From NCBI RefSeq assembly GCF_900496995.4, contig NC_044011.1:7162041-7226040 (forward strand): a stretch of DNA of 64,000 bases. Reading direction: 5' to 3'. How positions within the stretch are numbered: position 1 is the first letter of the stretch; every line of letters starts with the position of its first letter. The notes beneath the pieces are model-generated. The model was given only the letters and a program-made list of their open reading frames with translations, had not been told where the DNA came from and did no database searches. A program made the position numbers and the translations under genes. Shown piece by piece: positions 23,303 through 35,299 of the stretch. Source of the stretch: Aquila chrysaetos chrysaetos (lineage: Eukaryota; Chordata; Aves; Accipitriformes; Accipitridae).

Positions 23303-23552
23303 AAGTTCCTGATCTAACTGGGTGTCCTGGTTTCGGCTGGGATGGAGTTAACTGTCTTCCTAGTAGCTGGTACGGTGCTATAGAGAGGCCTGGGGGGGGG
23401 GGGGGGGGAGTGAGTGAGCGGCTGCTTAGTTGCTGGCTGGGGTTAAACCACGACACTGGGCTTGCTTTGAGCAGGACATTGGCCTATAGACCTCTTAGGG
23501 TACCATCCAGTCTGTATTATTCTATGATTCTATTCTAGATTCTATGATATAG
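23303..23552 (+). mobile_element. CR1 3' end fragment interrupted by a short LTR
   Basis: The phrase 'gttcctgatctaactggg' (before 23,323) continues after the LTR as 'cttgctttgagcagg', the usual CR1 3' region. It then runs to the tail 'attctatgattctattc' at about 23,520. The LTR at 23,323-23,455 therefore inserted into a CR1 copy that was already there. Confidence 0.75.
23323..23455 (+). mobile_element. Abridged solo LTR, family X
   Basis: Only 133 bp long but with both proper termini (TGTCCTGGTTTC... and ...GGTTAAACCACGACA) and a perfect 5-bp target duplication CTGGG (23,318-23,322 and 23,456-23,460). It is a much reduced copy of the roughly 560-580 bp family X LTR and includes a 17-bp G run. 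Confidence 0.85.
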
Positions 23553-23962
23553 GTGTAGGTTATCCTAAAGACTTCTCAGAATTAGTAGTAGTAGAATTAC
23601 TACTATATAGAGTATTTTTAGTGGAAACGGAGAGAAAAAATTGCCAGCTTGGGGACCTTAGATCTGGATAGGGTTCTGAGACTAATTAAGGCTCATATGG
23701 GGCTAGGGAGCAGAGAAACTGGGAGCAGGTTCTGAGACCCACAGCTGTCCTCAATTTCATTTTCCCCTGTTGTTAGGATCTGTCCCCCTGACCACTTGTT
23801 TTCCTCATGGGAAGTGGTGCGCATTTCTTCGAACTCTCACCTCTCTTTCTTCAGGACCACACAAATCTCCCAAATTTTAGAGATTAACATTAGTAAATTT
23901 ATTATGACCTGTAGAAATCACTTCTGCAGAGTAGAAAGGGAGTTAAATAAATAAGGAAAACC
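23553..23962. other. 3' flank of an OR gene
   Basis: Non-coding sequence immediately downstream (minus-strand sense) of the OR gene at 23,963. The minus-strand 3' UTR should lie here. Nothing else is seen. Confidence 0.5.
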
Positions 23963-24913
23963 CTAGGACAAGATGTGTCTCCAGTATATTGTTTTCCTAA
24001 AAGCAATTTTGAATTCCTGGTTCCTTAAGCAATAGATGGCTGGGTTGACGAGGGGTGTCAGGACAGTGTATACCACAGAAACCAGTTTGTAGGAGCTGAA
24101 GGAATCAATAGGCTGGGGCCTGGCATAGATAAACAGGGAGGCTGTATAGAACACCGTGACCACTAAAAGGTGAGAGGCACAGGTAGAGAAGGCTTTGTGA
24201 CGCCCCTGGGCTGAGGGGATGCCCAAGACAGCAGAGATAATGCACACATAGGAGGCTATAATCACGATGAGTGGTACCAGAAGGATGAGCAGGGCCAGTA
24301 AGAAATCCATAAGCTCAGCTACTGACATGTTGGTGCAGGCTAGCTTCAGCAAGGGGGAGACATCACAGAAGAAGTGGTTGATGATGTTGGGCCCACAGTA
24401 GGTCTGACATGAAATGAAATAAACTTTCCCTGTGGAAATCAGGAAGCCACTCATCCAGGAGCCAATGGCCAGACGGGCGCAAAGAGTGTGATCCATGATG
24501 ATTGGATAATGCAATGGGTTGCAGATGGCCATGTAGCGATCATAGGCCATGACAGCCAGGAGACTGCACTCACTGCAGGCCAATGCCAGGAAGAAGAATA
24601 GCTGGGCCATGCAGCCTGTGAAGGAGATGCCTTGTCTCTTTGTCACCAAGCTTACAAGCACTTTGGGCACTGTGACAGAGACGTACCAGGTCTCCAGAAA
24701 GGAAAGATTGCCAAGGAAAACATACATTGGCTTGTGAAGCTGGGCATTTGTCCAGACAAGCACAACAATCATTGCATTTTCTGTCACTGTCAGCACATAA
24801 GCCAGGAAGAACATAAAAAAGAGCAGAAGCTTGATTTCCTGTTTACCTGGAAAACCAACTAGAATGAATTCAACCACATGGGTCACGTTATCTGAGGGCA
24901 TGCTGAGAATCAT
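23963..24913 (-). CDS. Olfactory receptor, OR6B-like
   Basis: Single-exon class II odorant receptor of 316 residues, intact. An alternative start at Met5 (24,901) gives MPSDNVTHVVEFILVGFPG, the usual OR6 N-terminus with an N-glycosylation site (NVT), and may be the real one. Motifs (numbered from Met1): TENAMI in TM1, where OR6 members carry EN in place of the common GN (44-46); LHKPMY (59-64); LSFLETWYVSVTVPK (70-84); MAYDRYMAIC (122-131); FFCDVSPLLKLAC; SY (221-222); KAFSTCASHL (240-249); PLVNPAIY (287-294). C101 and the loop-2 cysteines (169, 173, 183) are present. By memory, human OR6B1 is the closest named relative. It is a paralogue of the genes at 41,272 and 51,327. Confidence 0.95.
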   Translation of the reverse strand: MILSMPSDNVTHVVEFILVGFPGKQEIKLLLFFMFFLAYVLTVTENAMIVVLVWTNAQLHKPMYVFLGNLSFLETWYVSVTVPKVLVSLVTKRQGISFTGCMAQLFFFLALACSECSLLAVMAYDRYMAICNPLHYPIIMDHTLCARLAIGSWMSGFLISTGKVYFISCQTYCGPNIINHFFCDVSPLLKLACTNMSVAELMDFLLALLILLVPLIVIIASYVCIISAVLGIPSAQGRHKAFSTCASHLLVVTVFYTASLFIYARPQPIDSFSSYKLVSVVYTVLTPLVNPAIYCLRNQEFKIAFRKTIYWRHILS

Positions 24914-27900
24914 ACAGAAGCTGCCATAGACTTTGCAGAAGAAGCAGATGTAGCAGCAGTTTGAACATCCACTTGAGCTAGCTTGTATGCACAGACCATG
25001 ACTTGAAAATCTGTGTTTCTAAATAGAGCTGTCTGGATTGAGAAAAAAATAATAATATTAGTTGCAATAAGTGATTCGTAATTATAAAAAACAACCAATG
25101 ACAACAACATAGCAACTTCACAAAGTACTATTGAGGCACAAGGGGGATTTTCCAAAGTAGACTGCAGGATTTTTCTAGGACTGTTCTTGTAAATGCAATT
25201 AGGATCATGTTCACACAACTGTGAGTTACATTTCTGATCCAGACCTCAAGCAACTTGTGAAATTAACACAGCATGATCTGAAACATGCTAGGTACATGAA
25301 AGGGTGCAATGCTTAGGATTTTTTTTCCATGCTCTATTGGTTTACATGAGTTTTTCATCCAACCTTCACATTTCTCCTCATCCAGAACTCAACCAGCTAC
25401 TCTTATAACACTATTCTGGACACTGATCTTTAGTGCATCTGAACTATTAGAGACACAATTAATTAAGCCATCTCAGTAAATCTTAAGGTTAGTCATCCTT
25501 GTGTAAGTTAGAATCTTCACAGAAGGGTTAATGTGTTTCCTGTAAATGCCTATGATATCATTTCTAGATGTAATCCCATCTCTCCTATTGTTAGTCTTTA
25601 AATCAAGACAGGCACCTGTCTCTGTTTAAATAGGGCAGGTGGATCTTCTTGTGAATAATCTGGTTACGTGGTGAATACAAAACTTAATGGAAAGACACAA
25701 ACACTGTTAAGTGACAATATCTCATAAAGCCTAATAGATTGAATGAATCCACCTTCTTGAAATGTTGCTGTTTCTCCTTTGACTAAAAGAGAACGTTCAA
25801 ACATGAAGTTAACCTGTTCTAAGTAACAGTGTGGAATTGATCATACTGTGGGTGTCTAAATTCTATATTAGTGATTCAGGTACCTAAACATAAGCATGTT
25901 TGGAGATACTGTAGATATCCTGGAGTTCCAGCTCTCAGTCTAGAAAATGATGAGATTTCCATAGGTTCTGTGTCATATCTGGCAATTCTAGGACATCTCA
26001 AGTGCTTTCCTGTGGCTCTTGAATCCCACCTTCAGTCTCCATATATGAGTTGGTGGGCATGTGTAATGTCTTTTGCATGCTGTAGTTATTTGGGTCATTC
26101 ATACAGAGCAAAAAAATTAGGACACAGAAACTACAGAACATTCAGAACCTTCTGGAGTGACACCTGCCAGGTTGGAAACAAAGGGCCTCTCAAAAATCAC
26201 TGAAAGCATATGCATGGACCAGCAAATCAAATCCCTAATCAATACAATCCGTGACTCTAAACAGTGATTCATCTGGCCTTACATAGGGTTCTAGTTAGGA
26301 ATGGGTTAAATATTTCTGGACACTGTTATCTATATGACTTACACTTCCACTTTATTACATATAATTATATTACTATAATCAGAGCTTAGACAGCTAGCAT
26401 TGCATATAAGTTACTCCACTTTAGGCGCTCATGGTGATATTCAGGCACCTATACAGAATGAGATAGTGCAATTTTAGCTGCCAAGGTTATCTTAGACACT
26501 CTCTTGGAGTTGGCAGATATAACACGGGACCCACAGAAGATCTGTGCTCTTCCAGAGCAGGGCTGAAGGCCATGCAGAGTACCACAAAGTCTAAAATAGC
26601 ACCAGACATGCCTGTGTTTAAGTACCTGAATTCCTCTTCTGTTGCTAGGTATGATTAAGAATTGAGATAGTAGGGATTGGATTGCCTAAAACTATGTTTT
26701 TATTGCCATGAGGGATGAAGATTATGCCACCCAGCTTTCAGCTCTTGCTTCTGAAGGATGTAAAAACTGAAGGGTATAAGAAACAGACACTGTGCAGCTG
26801 GCTTGGATAACCTGCAAAAGGCATTTATTTTTAGTAACTGCATTGAGCAGCTAAGATTAGCTACAATGAATCTGAGCTATCTTCCTGATGGTTTAAGTGA
26901 GGTGACAGAAATCCCATGACTAGACACAACCACCATAAATGCACAAACACAGTTTCACATGCAGATAGCTTGTTAAATCTTACATGAGTCTATTATGCTG
27001 TGTTTGTAGTAAACTGCAAGATTAATCCCTTTCACAAATGTGCTATGAGAGCACACACGCACACATTTACCTGTCTATTCATCTACGCTTATACCAACAT
27101 ATCAAAACTGTCTAGCTGATAACAATATTTCTTTATACATATATATATTAGACATATGTTTCTAATATCAGATTTGGGCAGACAGAAAAGGATATGATGT
27201 ATGAACAGAATGTAAATTGAGCATACCTACATTATTTCTATGTTTTTTTCCCATGAATTCTTAATTGTCCACTTTAATATCCTACTTTTCCTCCATATAT
27301 GTATCTGTCTATCTATATGTGTAGCTGTGAAGAGAAATAAAAGCATACCTTACATGTGAATATAGATACATGTATGTGAGTATGTTCTAGAATTAAATAT
27401 TTGTGTGCAATGTATCTTAAACAATGGCATTTTTTTTACTTCTCAATTAAAGACACTTTAAGGAAATGTGATTATCAAAAAATGACAAGCAATTCTCATC
27501 AGATTAGCTTAATTTGGAATCAGAAGGTCTGATTCCATCCCTTAATTAGGCAAAACTTTGCTCACTGTATTAAATAATATTATGGTGCCAATGAACCATG
27601 AACGTCTACACAGAAGAAACTGTCAGGTTTGATAACAGCCTGCTCTGTTTTAAGTCACAGGCAGGGAAAATCTCCTGTGAGGTCAATTTCAAGATGAATA
27701 AACTTTACTTGTATGAGGAGTCTCACCAATCCAAATATTAAATACAGATTTTCATCAATGAATCCTACAGAAGATTTCCTCTCTATAGCATGAACCACCT
27801 GAAGTAGACTTTAAAATAATTCAAGTGAATTGTATTCAAAGAGTGATTGACAACAGAGACATTGACAGTACAGAGAAACTATGGAAAGGGGCTGTGCTGT

Positions 27901-27955
27901 TGGTATTGATGCAGATACCTACACTTAGGGGAAATCAATCTCATAGTACCTAACT
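24914..27955. other. Upstream flank of OR gene, no gene seen
   Basis: About 3 kb of A/T-rich sequence. A non-coding 5' exon and promoter of the OR could be here but cannot be identified by eye. A short TA-rich microsatellite-like run lies at about 27,135-27,165. Confidence 0.5.
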
Positions 27956-27956
27956 C

Positions 27957-28091
27957 TGAGGAAGAAGGAAGAAAGGAAAGAAGAGAAATGATAAAAAAGT
28001 GAAAAATTAAAAAGTGGGAGGGCAGGAAGGAGGAAAGGAGGGAAGGAAAAAAGGAAGGAAGGAAAGAAAGAAGTAAGGAAGAAAGGAAGGG
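27957..28091. repeat. Polypurine (GGAA/GAAA)n tract
   Basis: About 135 bp almost free of pyrimidines on the + strand, made of ggaagg, gaaagg and ggaaag units, with short A-rich interruptions near 27,995-28,010. The minus-strand Ser/Leu/Phe-rich ORF across it is a composition artefact. Confidence 0.85.
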
Positions 28092-29020
28092 CAGACAGTG
28101 AGAAAAGCTATTTCTATAATGTGCATTAATGCAAATGCTAAAACACAGGACACTACTTACTTGAGAGGAAAGGATGAAGACGAACATACCAGACTCTTAT
28201 TTTTTTCTTGATGCTTGTTCTAAATAACTGATGGAAAGAAAAAAAAGTCATGGGAAAAATGTCTTTTAAAGCATGAAAATAGAAATGTGTAGAAAAAATA
28301 ATGAAGTTTCATATAAAAAAAAATTAAATCATTTTCTATGGAAGTTAGAGAACAAGAGTTAGACAAGGCTAGGAGAGCACTGTTTCTTCTTCTGTTGCGT
28401 GGGAAAAATGAACCACTCTTTCTTTAGGGACCAGTGTGAGTTCCGTATGTTGAGTTGCTCCTCATTCTCCAACATAGGAGGTAAAAAAACCCATTCATCC
28501 TGTGGTCAGTGACACTGCTCTCATTTTTTTCAACTAGACCAAAGCTGCAGTACAAGACCCTTTACTCTGAGAACTGATAAGCAAATCAGATCCACACAGA
28601 ATCTGTGCCAAGGGGAAAACACTAGTTTATACTTATGATAGGTAGGATTTGGCTCCTCTACCTATATATTTACATGACCTAATAATCTAGAATCTCTGTT
28701 ATCTGTTTTGTTTTGAATGGGTGCATTACAATGAGATTAACTACTTAGAATCCATGGACTGTATTTAGTGACTCTGCCTTGACTAGAAAGAAAACTACTA
28801 TGATTAGCCTGGTATATACTAAAGGAGCAAGCGAGACATCTAAACACGGGCATACAGTAATATTTTATATGTTTTAGGGTATTTGACACTTCTGTACAAG
28901 ACGTATGTTAAATTATACTCCTTAGTGGGAGCAGGAAGCCAGGTGTGATGCTCTGGGGCACCTAAAATGTCAATACTTGATGACTAATGACATATGAATC
29001 CTATCCTTACCTTCTGTAGA
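28092..29020. other. Intergenic, no gene seen
   Basis: A/T-rich, with no gene or recognisable repeat. Confidence 0.5.
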
Positions 29021-29918
29021 CTCAGAGAATAATTTATGCAGGATGGGACCTCAGGAGATCTGAAGTACAACCTCCTGCTCAAAGTAGGTGCAGACTAATG
29101 ACTGATAAGTTGAGAGGGATAAACACTTCCCTTGATTAATTTGCTATGGTGCTGTTTATACAGCCCAGAACAGTTGAGCTGCTCTGCTGCCAGGGCATTC
29201 TGGTGACTGAGGTTCAGCTTGCTGCCTACCAAGACTCCCAGACCCTCTTCTGCAGAGCTTCTACCTAGCCAGTCGGTCCCCTGCCTGTGTCATTGCCAAA
29301 GGCTATTCCTTGCCACATGCAGGAATTTGCATTTGTTTGCATCCTTGTTGAATTTCACGCAGTTCCTATTGGCCAGTTCTTCCAGCCAGTCTATGCCCTT
29401 GAGTGTCATTCCCCGCCCCCCAATTTGGTGTCATCTGTAAACCTGGTGGGTAAGCACTCCACCTCCTCCAGGCCATTGATAAAGATGTTAAACAAGACAG
29501 GTGCCCAGATAAACCCCTGCAGTATTTCAGGGTACAGTAAGACCCATTGACCGCTACTTTCTGAGCCTGATAATCCAACCAGACTTTTTATCCATCCAGT
29601 TATCCATCCCTCCAGACTGTAAAGTCATAACTTGGCTACAATACAATGGAAGACAGTGTTGAAAGTCTTGCTAAAGTTCATGTAAATGGCATCTGATGCT
29701 GTTCCTTCATCCACAAATCCAGTAATTTCATGACAGATATAGGTTGGCCAGGAATGATTTCCTTTTGGTAATCTATGTTGACTGCTCCCAGTCACCACTT
29801 TCTTCTTTTTCATGTGACCAAAACTGTGTTCCAAGAAGAATTACTCCATGATTTTCCCAGGAACAGAAGTGAGGAGGTTGAATGTCCTGTAGTTTCTCAG
29901 GCTGTCCTCTGAAGATGT
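29021..29918 (-). mobile_element. CR1 LINE, old diverged copy
   Basis: On the minus strand, CR1 ORF2 blocks are readable in several frames: SKTFNTVFH (29,625-29,834; the '[10 protein letters not shown]' block), the 'FINDLEE' equivalent near 29,460-29,500, and the 'KFNKDANK.KFLHV' equivalent near 29,320. It is more diverged than the copies at 8.3-9.8 or 35.3-36.1 kb. Many frameshifts are present. Confidence 0.8.
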
Positions 29919-30339
29919 TCATATTACACCCAAAATGTATTGCAGCAAAAGAAGCAGCTCTATTTCTTTCACCTCACCTGGTTGCCACAGTTGCACTTAC
30001 TTCCTATAGAACCTGAGAGTTTATCCTGCAGTAAGTCTATCTATACAAAGGCGTTTTTAAACAAGTCCAGAGAGAGTTGTCTGTATTATAAATATCCACA
30101 TTGAGATAGATGAGCCCCAACTGACCGTTTTTTCCTGACTTGCTGCCCATTTTTCTCAGCCTTTTCTCAGACTTTAGGGTAGTGGAGATAACATCGGTGT
30201 ATGAGGTGAATATCACTGCCCTGCTGATAGTCACAATTAAATTGCCTTTAAAGGGTAGAAATCATAACAGCTGGGACATGACAAAAGAATTGGTTCATTT
30301 AGCTGCCGATACAGAACTGCAGTCTGTAGAATGCTGTTG
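29919..30339. other. Intergenic, no gene seen
   Basis: No recognisable feature. Confidence 0.45.
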
Positions 30340-30799
30340 GCATAGCCACAAGTGTGGGATGCCAAGGCAAGCTGATGGCATCTTTTTTTGACATGTTGGT
30401 GAAGTAGAACAGTGGATTACCAATGGCAATGAAGCAGTCATAAGCTGTGACCACTACGAGGACGTACCCTCTGGTGACAGAGAGGAAACCACATCAGCTG
30501 GGCTAACCAACAGCCACGGGAACTGGCCTGCCTCTCAGCAGTGAAGCAGTCCAAGGAGTGGCAATGACAGAGAGGTGGCAGAGGTCCCAGGTGGAGAGGT
30601 TCTTGAGGAAGTAATGCATGGTTGTTTGGTAATAGATGAGTGTTTATATGAATGATAACAGTCATGGCATTCTTTCCCAAGAGTGTGGTGACACACAGCA
30701 GTAGGAAGACTATCAAAGAAAGATCTGCATTTCTAGCTGATTTTGAAACCCATCGGTGTGGACTCAGTCACCATGCAGCAATTTTCCATGGCAGGTGCC
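30340..30799 (-). pseudogene. Olfactory receptor pseudogene, N-terminal half only
   Basis: On the minus strand, an OR start and TM1 are readable near 30,640-30,716 (IVFLLLCVTTLLGKNAMTVI, the TM1 region with an extra residue in the GN motif). Then, in another frame, 'HYFLKNLSTWDLCHLSV' (30,560-30,610) appears. In a third frame at about 30,400-30,470 comes TAYDCFIAIGNPLFYF, a decayed MAYDRYxAICNPL. In-frame stops and at least two frameshifts are present, and nothing after TM4 is recognised. It is a dead host receptor gene, truncated. The subfamily cannot be called. Confidence 0.78.
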
Positions 30800-33602
30800 T
30801 GATGAAGAACAAAAGTTAACAGAATAAAGTTGAGTTCATGTTGGAGTTACTTCTTTTTACCTCAAATGAGAGGTAAAAACAGCCGAGTATTTATTCATGT
30901 AAGTGTGAGCATATGAATTTATTCATATACATAATACACATATATACACATAATGTATACACCTGTGCATATATATCATGATATGTAAATATAATTCATT
31001 ACTTTCCTTTTCCATATTATTGCCACAAGTTACATTTATCTGTAGAATTAATAAAAAACAAGAAATAAACAACAAAAAAAAACCCCAAGGAACAAATTTA
31101 ACTTACCCACTTCTACCGTTTCCCTTTCCTTTCTGAAGCGGGAATTGGTGAAAGGGAAAAAAATCATAGTAAATTAATAACCAAAAGTGGAAATTCATTA
31201 TTGTTTTTAATATCTTTTTATTTCCAAATAATTTTTAGTTTTGAAAATTTCAGTACTGCAATTAAAATGATTCTAACTCCCTTTGAACTCAGACATACCA
31301 ATGAAGCCAATGTTTCAGTTAAGTCAACTGTTCTTGTGATTAAAAGAAAGCATATTATCCTTCTTTATTTTATCCAGTCATCACTGAGGATTTGGCTTCT
31401 ATTCCATTGCAATTTATGGGCTCATATTTATATTCATATTCATGATCACCTTAATCTAAGAAAAAACAAATTGACTGAGTTCATATAAGGAGAAATAGTG
31501 GCTTTTTTCCTTGTTCTAAGTATATATAGTAAATATTGCTTACTGTATATTTGGCATTGTTAAAATTCATATCTGAGGCAACTGTCTAGCTTCCCTGTAT
31601 GGCTATTGGAGAGAAACAGGCAATTCCAGAGAACAGTCATCTAAATACCTGATTTATTAGAAGAGTAGTGATTTTAAGACATGTTAAATTTATTGTAGAA
31701 GTACTGTACATGACTGCTTCAGCTGAAGTAATCTCATAGTATCTAGATGTAAATAGATAATACCTATTTGAACTTTATGTTTCTCAGAATAAAGTTTAAT
31801 TTGCCTACCTTCAGTTACTTAAAAGGGGCCAATAAATGTGGCAAAATACAAATGCACAATACCATTTTACAGCTGTATGGTAGCCTGTCTGACTCCTGCT
31901 GCTGTTCAAGAAGGCCAGAGGTCTCCTTTAGGTCCTGTGTCATGGCTGCTAGCCTGTGCAATTTTCTTTAATTTGCTTCTTCTAGAAATATATTTCAGGG
32001 AGAAAAAATGGATAAGTCATTAAGTAAATATGAAAATAAACCCCCATTTTTTTCAGAGGTTCATATGGAGAATATCATTATGACTCCTACTGCAATTCCA
32101 GAACATTACCCCATAAATTTCAGCAATCTATTTTTGGCTTAGTTGAATCCCCTCAAAATGTTTAATGGTCAGATTTTATTTGCTTAGGAATACTGGTGAA
32201 ACTTGATTTGGTGGAAGTTTCATAAGCAAAGGGTGAGATCATTTGCACCAAACAGTCATACATCCTTAAAGTCAGTACAGCAGTTAGTGTTACTTCCTAT
32301 TGTGTCATGACCAAAAGAACAATCAGAGAAAGAGTACTTTTTTTTTGAAAAATACTTGTGGTGTTCAGAAATTACATTCTCTTACCTAAGTTAATTATGC
32401 TTAGTTTATGAACATATTCTCACTTTATGTACAGTAACTGACAGACACTTCCAGGATATGATTCACCTTTCTGGTAAGAGAAACAGAATTTTTGGAAATT
32501 CCTTTCTCTTTCAGTTATGTATTTGACATCCTCACTATTTTTTCTCTCTTCCACAAGCTCAGTTTTCCAGAGCCAAATAGATTAAACTCTCTGCAGCCAG
32601 ACTACACACCTTGAAGCTATACTGGTCTATCTTAGGCCTCATTTTCCTTTTCTGTGGACCGAATTCTCTCTGAAGTGTAAAGGAAGAGTATAAGCCTAGT
32701 GTGTGAGCAACAGGGACTTAACTGAAGTGAGATTACTTTTGTTAACTTAGAAAACTAGGTGATAATTTGACTTCCCACTTAAACATACCAAATGTTCCAA
32801 ACAGAAATCTGGGTGAATCAAAGATCTTCAGTAGAGGCACAGTCTCAGATACTGATATTGTACAACCAGGGAGTAATTAAAGAGTAGTAGATATACAAGT
32901 GCAGAAAAGTCCTTGCACTGGTTCTGCAATTATCAATAAACCCTCAAAATTATTGTTACGTCTTTGGAAAAACAAAGTAGTGGAATATTTTTCTGCTGTT
33001 TGTCATGAAGAAGAGAGAAATGGTAGATATAGCCACCCTCAAAAAAACCCATCTGTTGCCTGTAACTGTTGATTTTTCTTTCTATCAAAATTACTGAAGT
33101 TCAGATGTTTTCTCTTCTGCCCACCTCCCTTTATCTCCTCCTGCACCCATAGATACCATATTAGGTGCCATAAAAGAGGTATGGAGGGATGTGGCAGAAA
33201 TCACCCCCTTCTCCACATTATTTCTCCAACATATTTCCACATTAAATGAACCAAAATGAACCGAAAGAAATTGTTGCCTAATGTCTCTTTAGGCTGAAAG
33301 CTTCCCAAAATCATCTATACATGACAAACTATCAGCAACATTTTAGTTGTACTGAAGCACTTCCAGTAGTGGCTAAACCTACTTTACTTTCAGGAGTGAC
33401 TTCAAGAAAACATGCAGCAGTATTTTGCACACTAATTTTGAGGGAAATATGCTTGAACTTACAAGGGAAATTTTCAAAATGAGATGAACAGGAATCTGGG
33501 TTTTTATTAGAAAAATCCATTGTGGGGCTTTCTTCCTTTTTGCTTCTGCCTTCTTCTGAAAATGCTTTATTTGAAAGCATGTGACTTAACAGAAGTAATT
33601 CC
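30800..33602. other. Intergenic, no gene seen
   Basis: A/T-rich. A TA/CA-rich low-complexity run lies at about 30,915-30,990 and an A-rich run at 31,070-31,084. The + ORF at 31,201-31,488 has no family mark. Confidence 0.5.
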
Positions 33603-34523
33603 TTAGAATAATTTCCTTTTGAGTGTTTTCTTCAGAAAACCCTTCACATCTTTGTTCCTCAGGCTAGCGATGATGGAGTTTAACATGAGGATGAAAAGAC
33701 AGTACAATACGAACACTAATTTGATCTGGTCTGGTGAAGATGAGTCAGAAGGTGGGGCATACATTCCGAATGTTGTGCCAAAATACAGTGCTACTGCCAT
33801 AAAGTGGGAAGCACGGGTAGAGAAGGCTTTTATCCTGTCTGCCTGAGAAGCAATCCTCAGGATGTTGGAGATAATGTTGCAGTAGAACACCAGGCTCACA
33901 CAGCATACAGTGATAATAAAGAAAGACGAGGAGAACAGCACAATCTTATTGACATAAGTTTCACTGCAGGAGAGCTTTAGGAGTGGTAGGAGCTCACAAA
34001 AGTAGTGATTAAGTTCACTGAACCCACAGAAGATCAGCTGAAAGATTAAGCTGGTGTGTACTGCAGTGTTTAAACTGCCACAAAGGTAGGAAACCAGAAC
34101 CAGCAGGTAACGCCTTCCAAGACATGATAGTCTGGTAGAACAGAGGATTGCAGATGGTGGTGAAGCAGTCGTAAGACATCATTGTCACAAGAAAAAAGCA
34201 TTCAGTAGAAACAAAGAGTCCTCCAAAGAAAAACTGAGTTGCACAGCCATTATAGGAAATGTCTCTGTGCTCTGACCAGGACACTGGGGGCAACATTGCT
34301 GGCATAACAGACATCTATGAAAGCAATATTACCAAAGAAGTATATAGGTGCAGTGTGGAGTTGTGAATTGCTGACGATGACTGTGATCAGTCCAATATTC
34401 CCCACCACAGCTGCAGTATAGATTACTAAGATAAACAAAAAAATGAGAACTTGCATGCAGGGGTGGTCCCAGGAACATAAATTTGTCTGGGGAAGTGTGG
34501 TTCTCCACAGTGAGCAGGTGCAC
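33603..34523 (-). pseudogene. Olfactory receptor pseudogene, OR5/8/9-like
   Basis: A full-length OR is recognisable on the minus strand but in at least three frames. The N-terminus VENHTSPDKFMFLG is at about 34,460-34,523. TM1-TM2 follows at 34,250-34,456 (LQLHTAPIYFF-type, IDVCYASNVAP). TM3 is at 34,015-34,314 (DISYNGCATQFFF, STECFFLVTMMSYDCF). TM5-TM7 is at 33,603-33,941 (ILRIASQADRIKAFSTRASH, ending NKDVKGFLKK). Beyond the frameshifts, key residues are lost: MAYDRY reads MSYDCF, KAFSTC reads KAFSTR, and NPxIY reads NSIIA. The GCATQFFF and FGTTFGMY phrases fit the OR5/8/9 group, unlike its OR6-like neighbours. Confidence 0.88.
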
Positions 34524-35299
34524 AGCTGAAAATCTGGAGAAGAGGAGAAGTGAAAGTGTTACAGGCTGAAGGTGACATGCAGAACTATTCTACTTCCAAC
34601 ATGAGCTAGGGTGCAGAGACAAAAATAGATATGGAAAGATGAGTTGATCTGAGGAAAGATCTGAGTCTTCAGATCTAGTCCTATACATCTGTATTTCCTG
34701 GAAAGGAGGACTTCTAGAAGTGCTTGCCTAGAGAAACCTTGGGTCAGCAAGGCCCCACACCACCTTTAAACCAAGGAGAAAAAAGGATTTCTTAGCTGTA
34801 GCCCATCTTTCTCTCAAGAAGAGAGTATAGCAATATCTGCTTCCCTTTTGATCAAAGCATACTGGGAGAATTCACTGTTTGCTCCCATTTATCTCTTTTC
34901 ACATCAAAAAAGGGATTGCCTGTGCCCAACCATTTTAGCTATCTCAACCACCTAAGAAAAGAAACAAACACCTCCAGAATGTGTTTGGTTTGGACTGGAT
35001 CATCTCCAGAGATCCCTTCTAACTTCTATTTAAAGAGAGACATTAGAGACATGGAAAAATAATTTGTAGAAGCCCACTTGAAAAAAACCACTTTCCCTTC
35101 TTAAGTATCTGGGGGAAGCAGTGTGCTAGATCCTTTAGTAATGCAAGATGATTTTTGCTGCTAAAAATGGACATCACAATTCCCTTTGTCACCTTGGACA
35201 GGACAAGATCCTTCACACTATCATTATAGAAAAGAAACTACAGTAAAACTGGTATGAGGAGATCCCGGGAAAAAGTCACTCTTGCCATGAATGCAAGTG
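34524..35299. other. Upstream flank of OR pseudogene
   Basis: No gene or repeat recognised. Confidence 0.45.

Noticed and set aside
23391-23408. 17-base G run as a G-quadruplex or regulatory site
   Set aside because: It sits inside an LTR at a place where full copies already have G-rich sequence; more likely slippage or an assembly effect.
27879-28187. 102-codon minus-strand Ser/Leu/Phe-rich ORF
   Set aside because: It is the translation of the polypurine tract.
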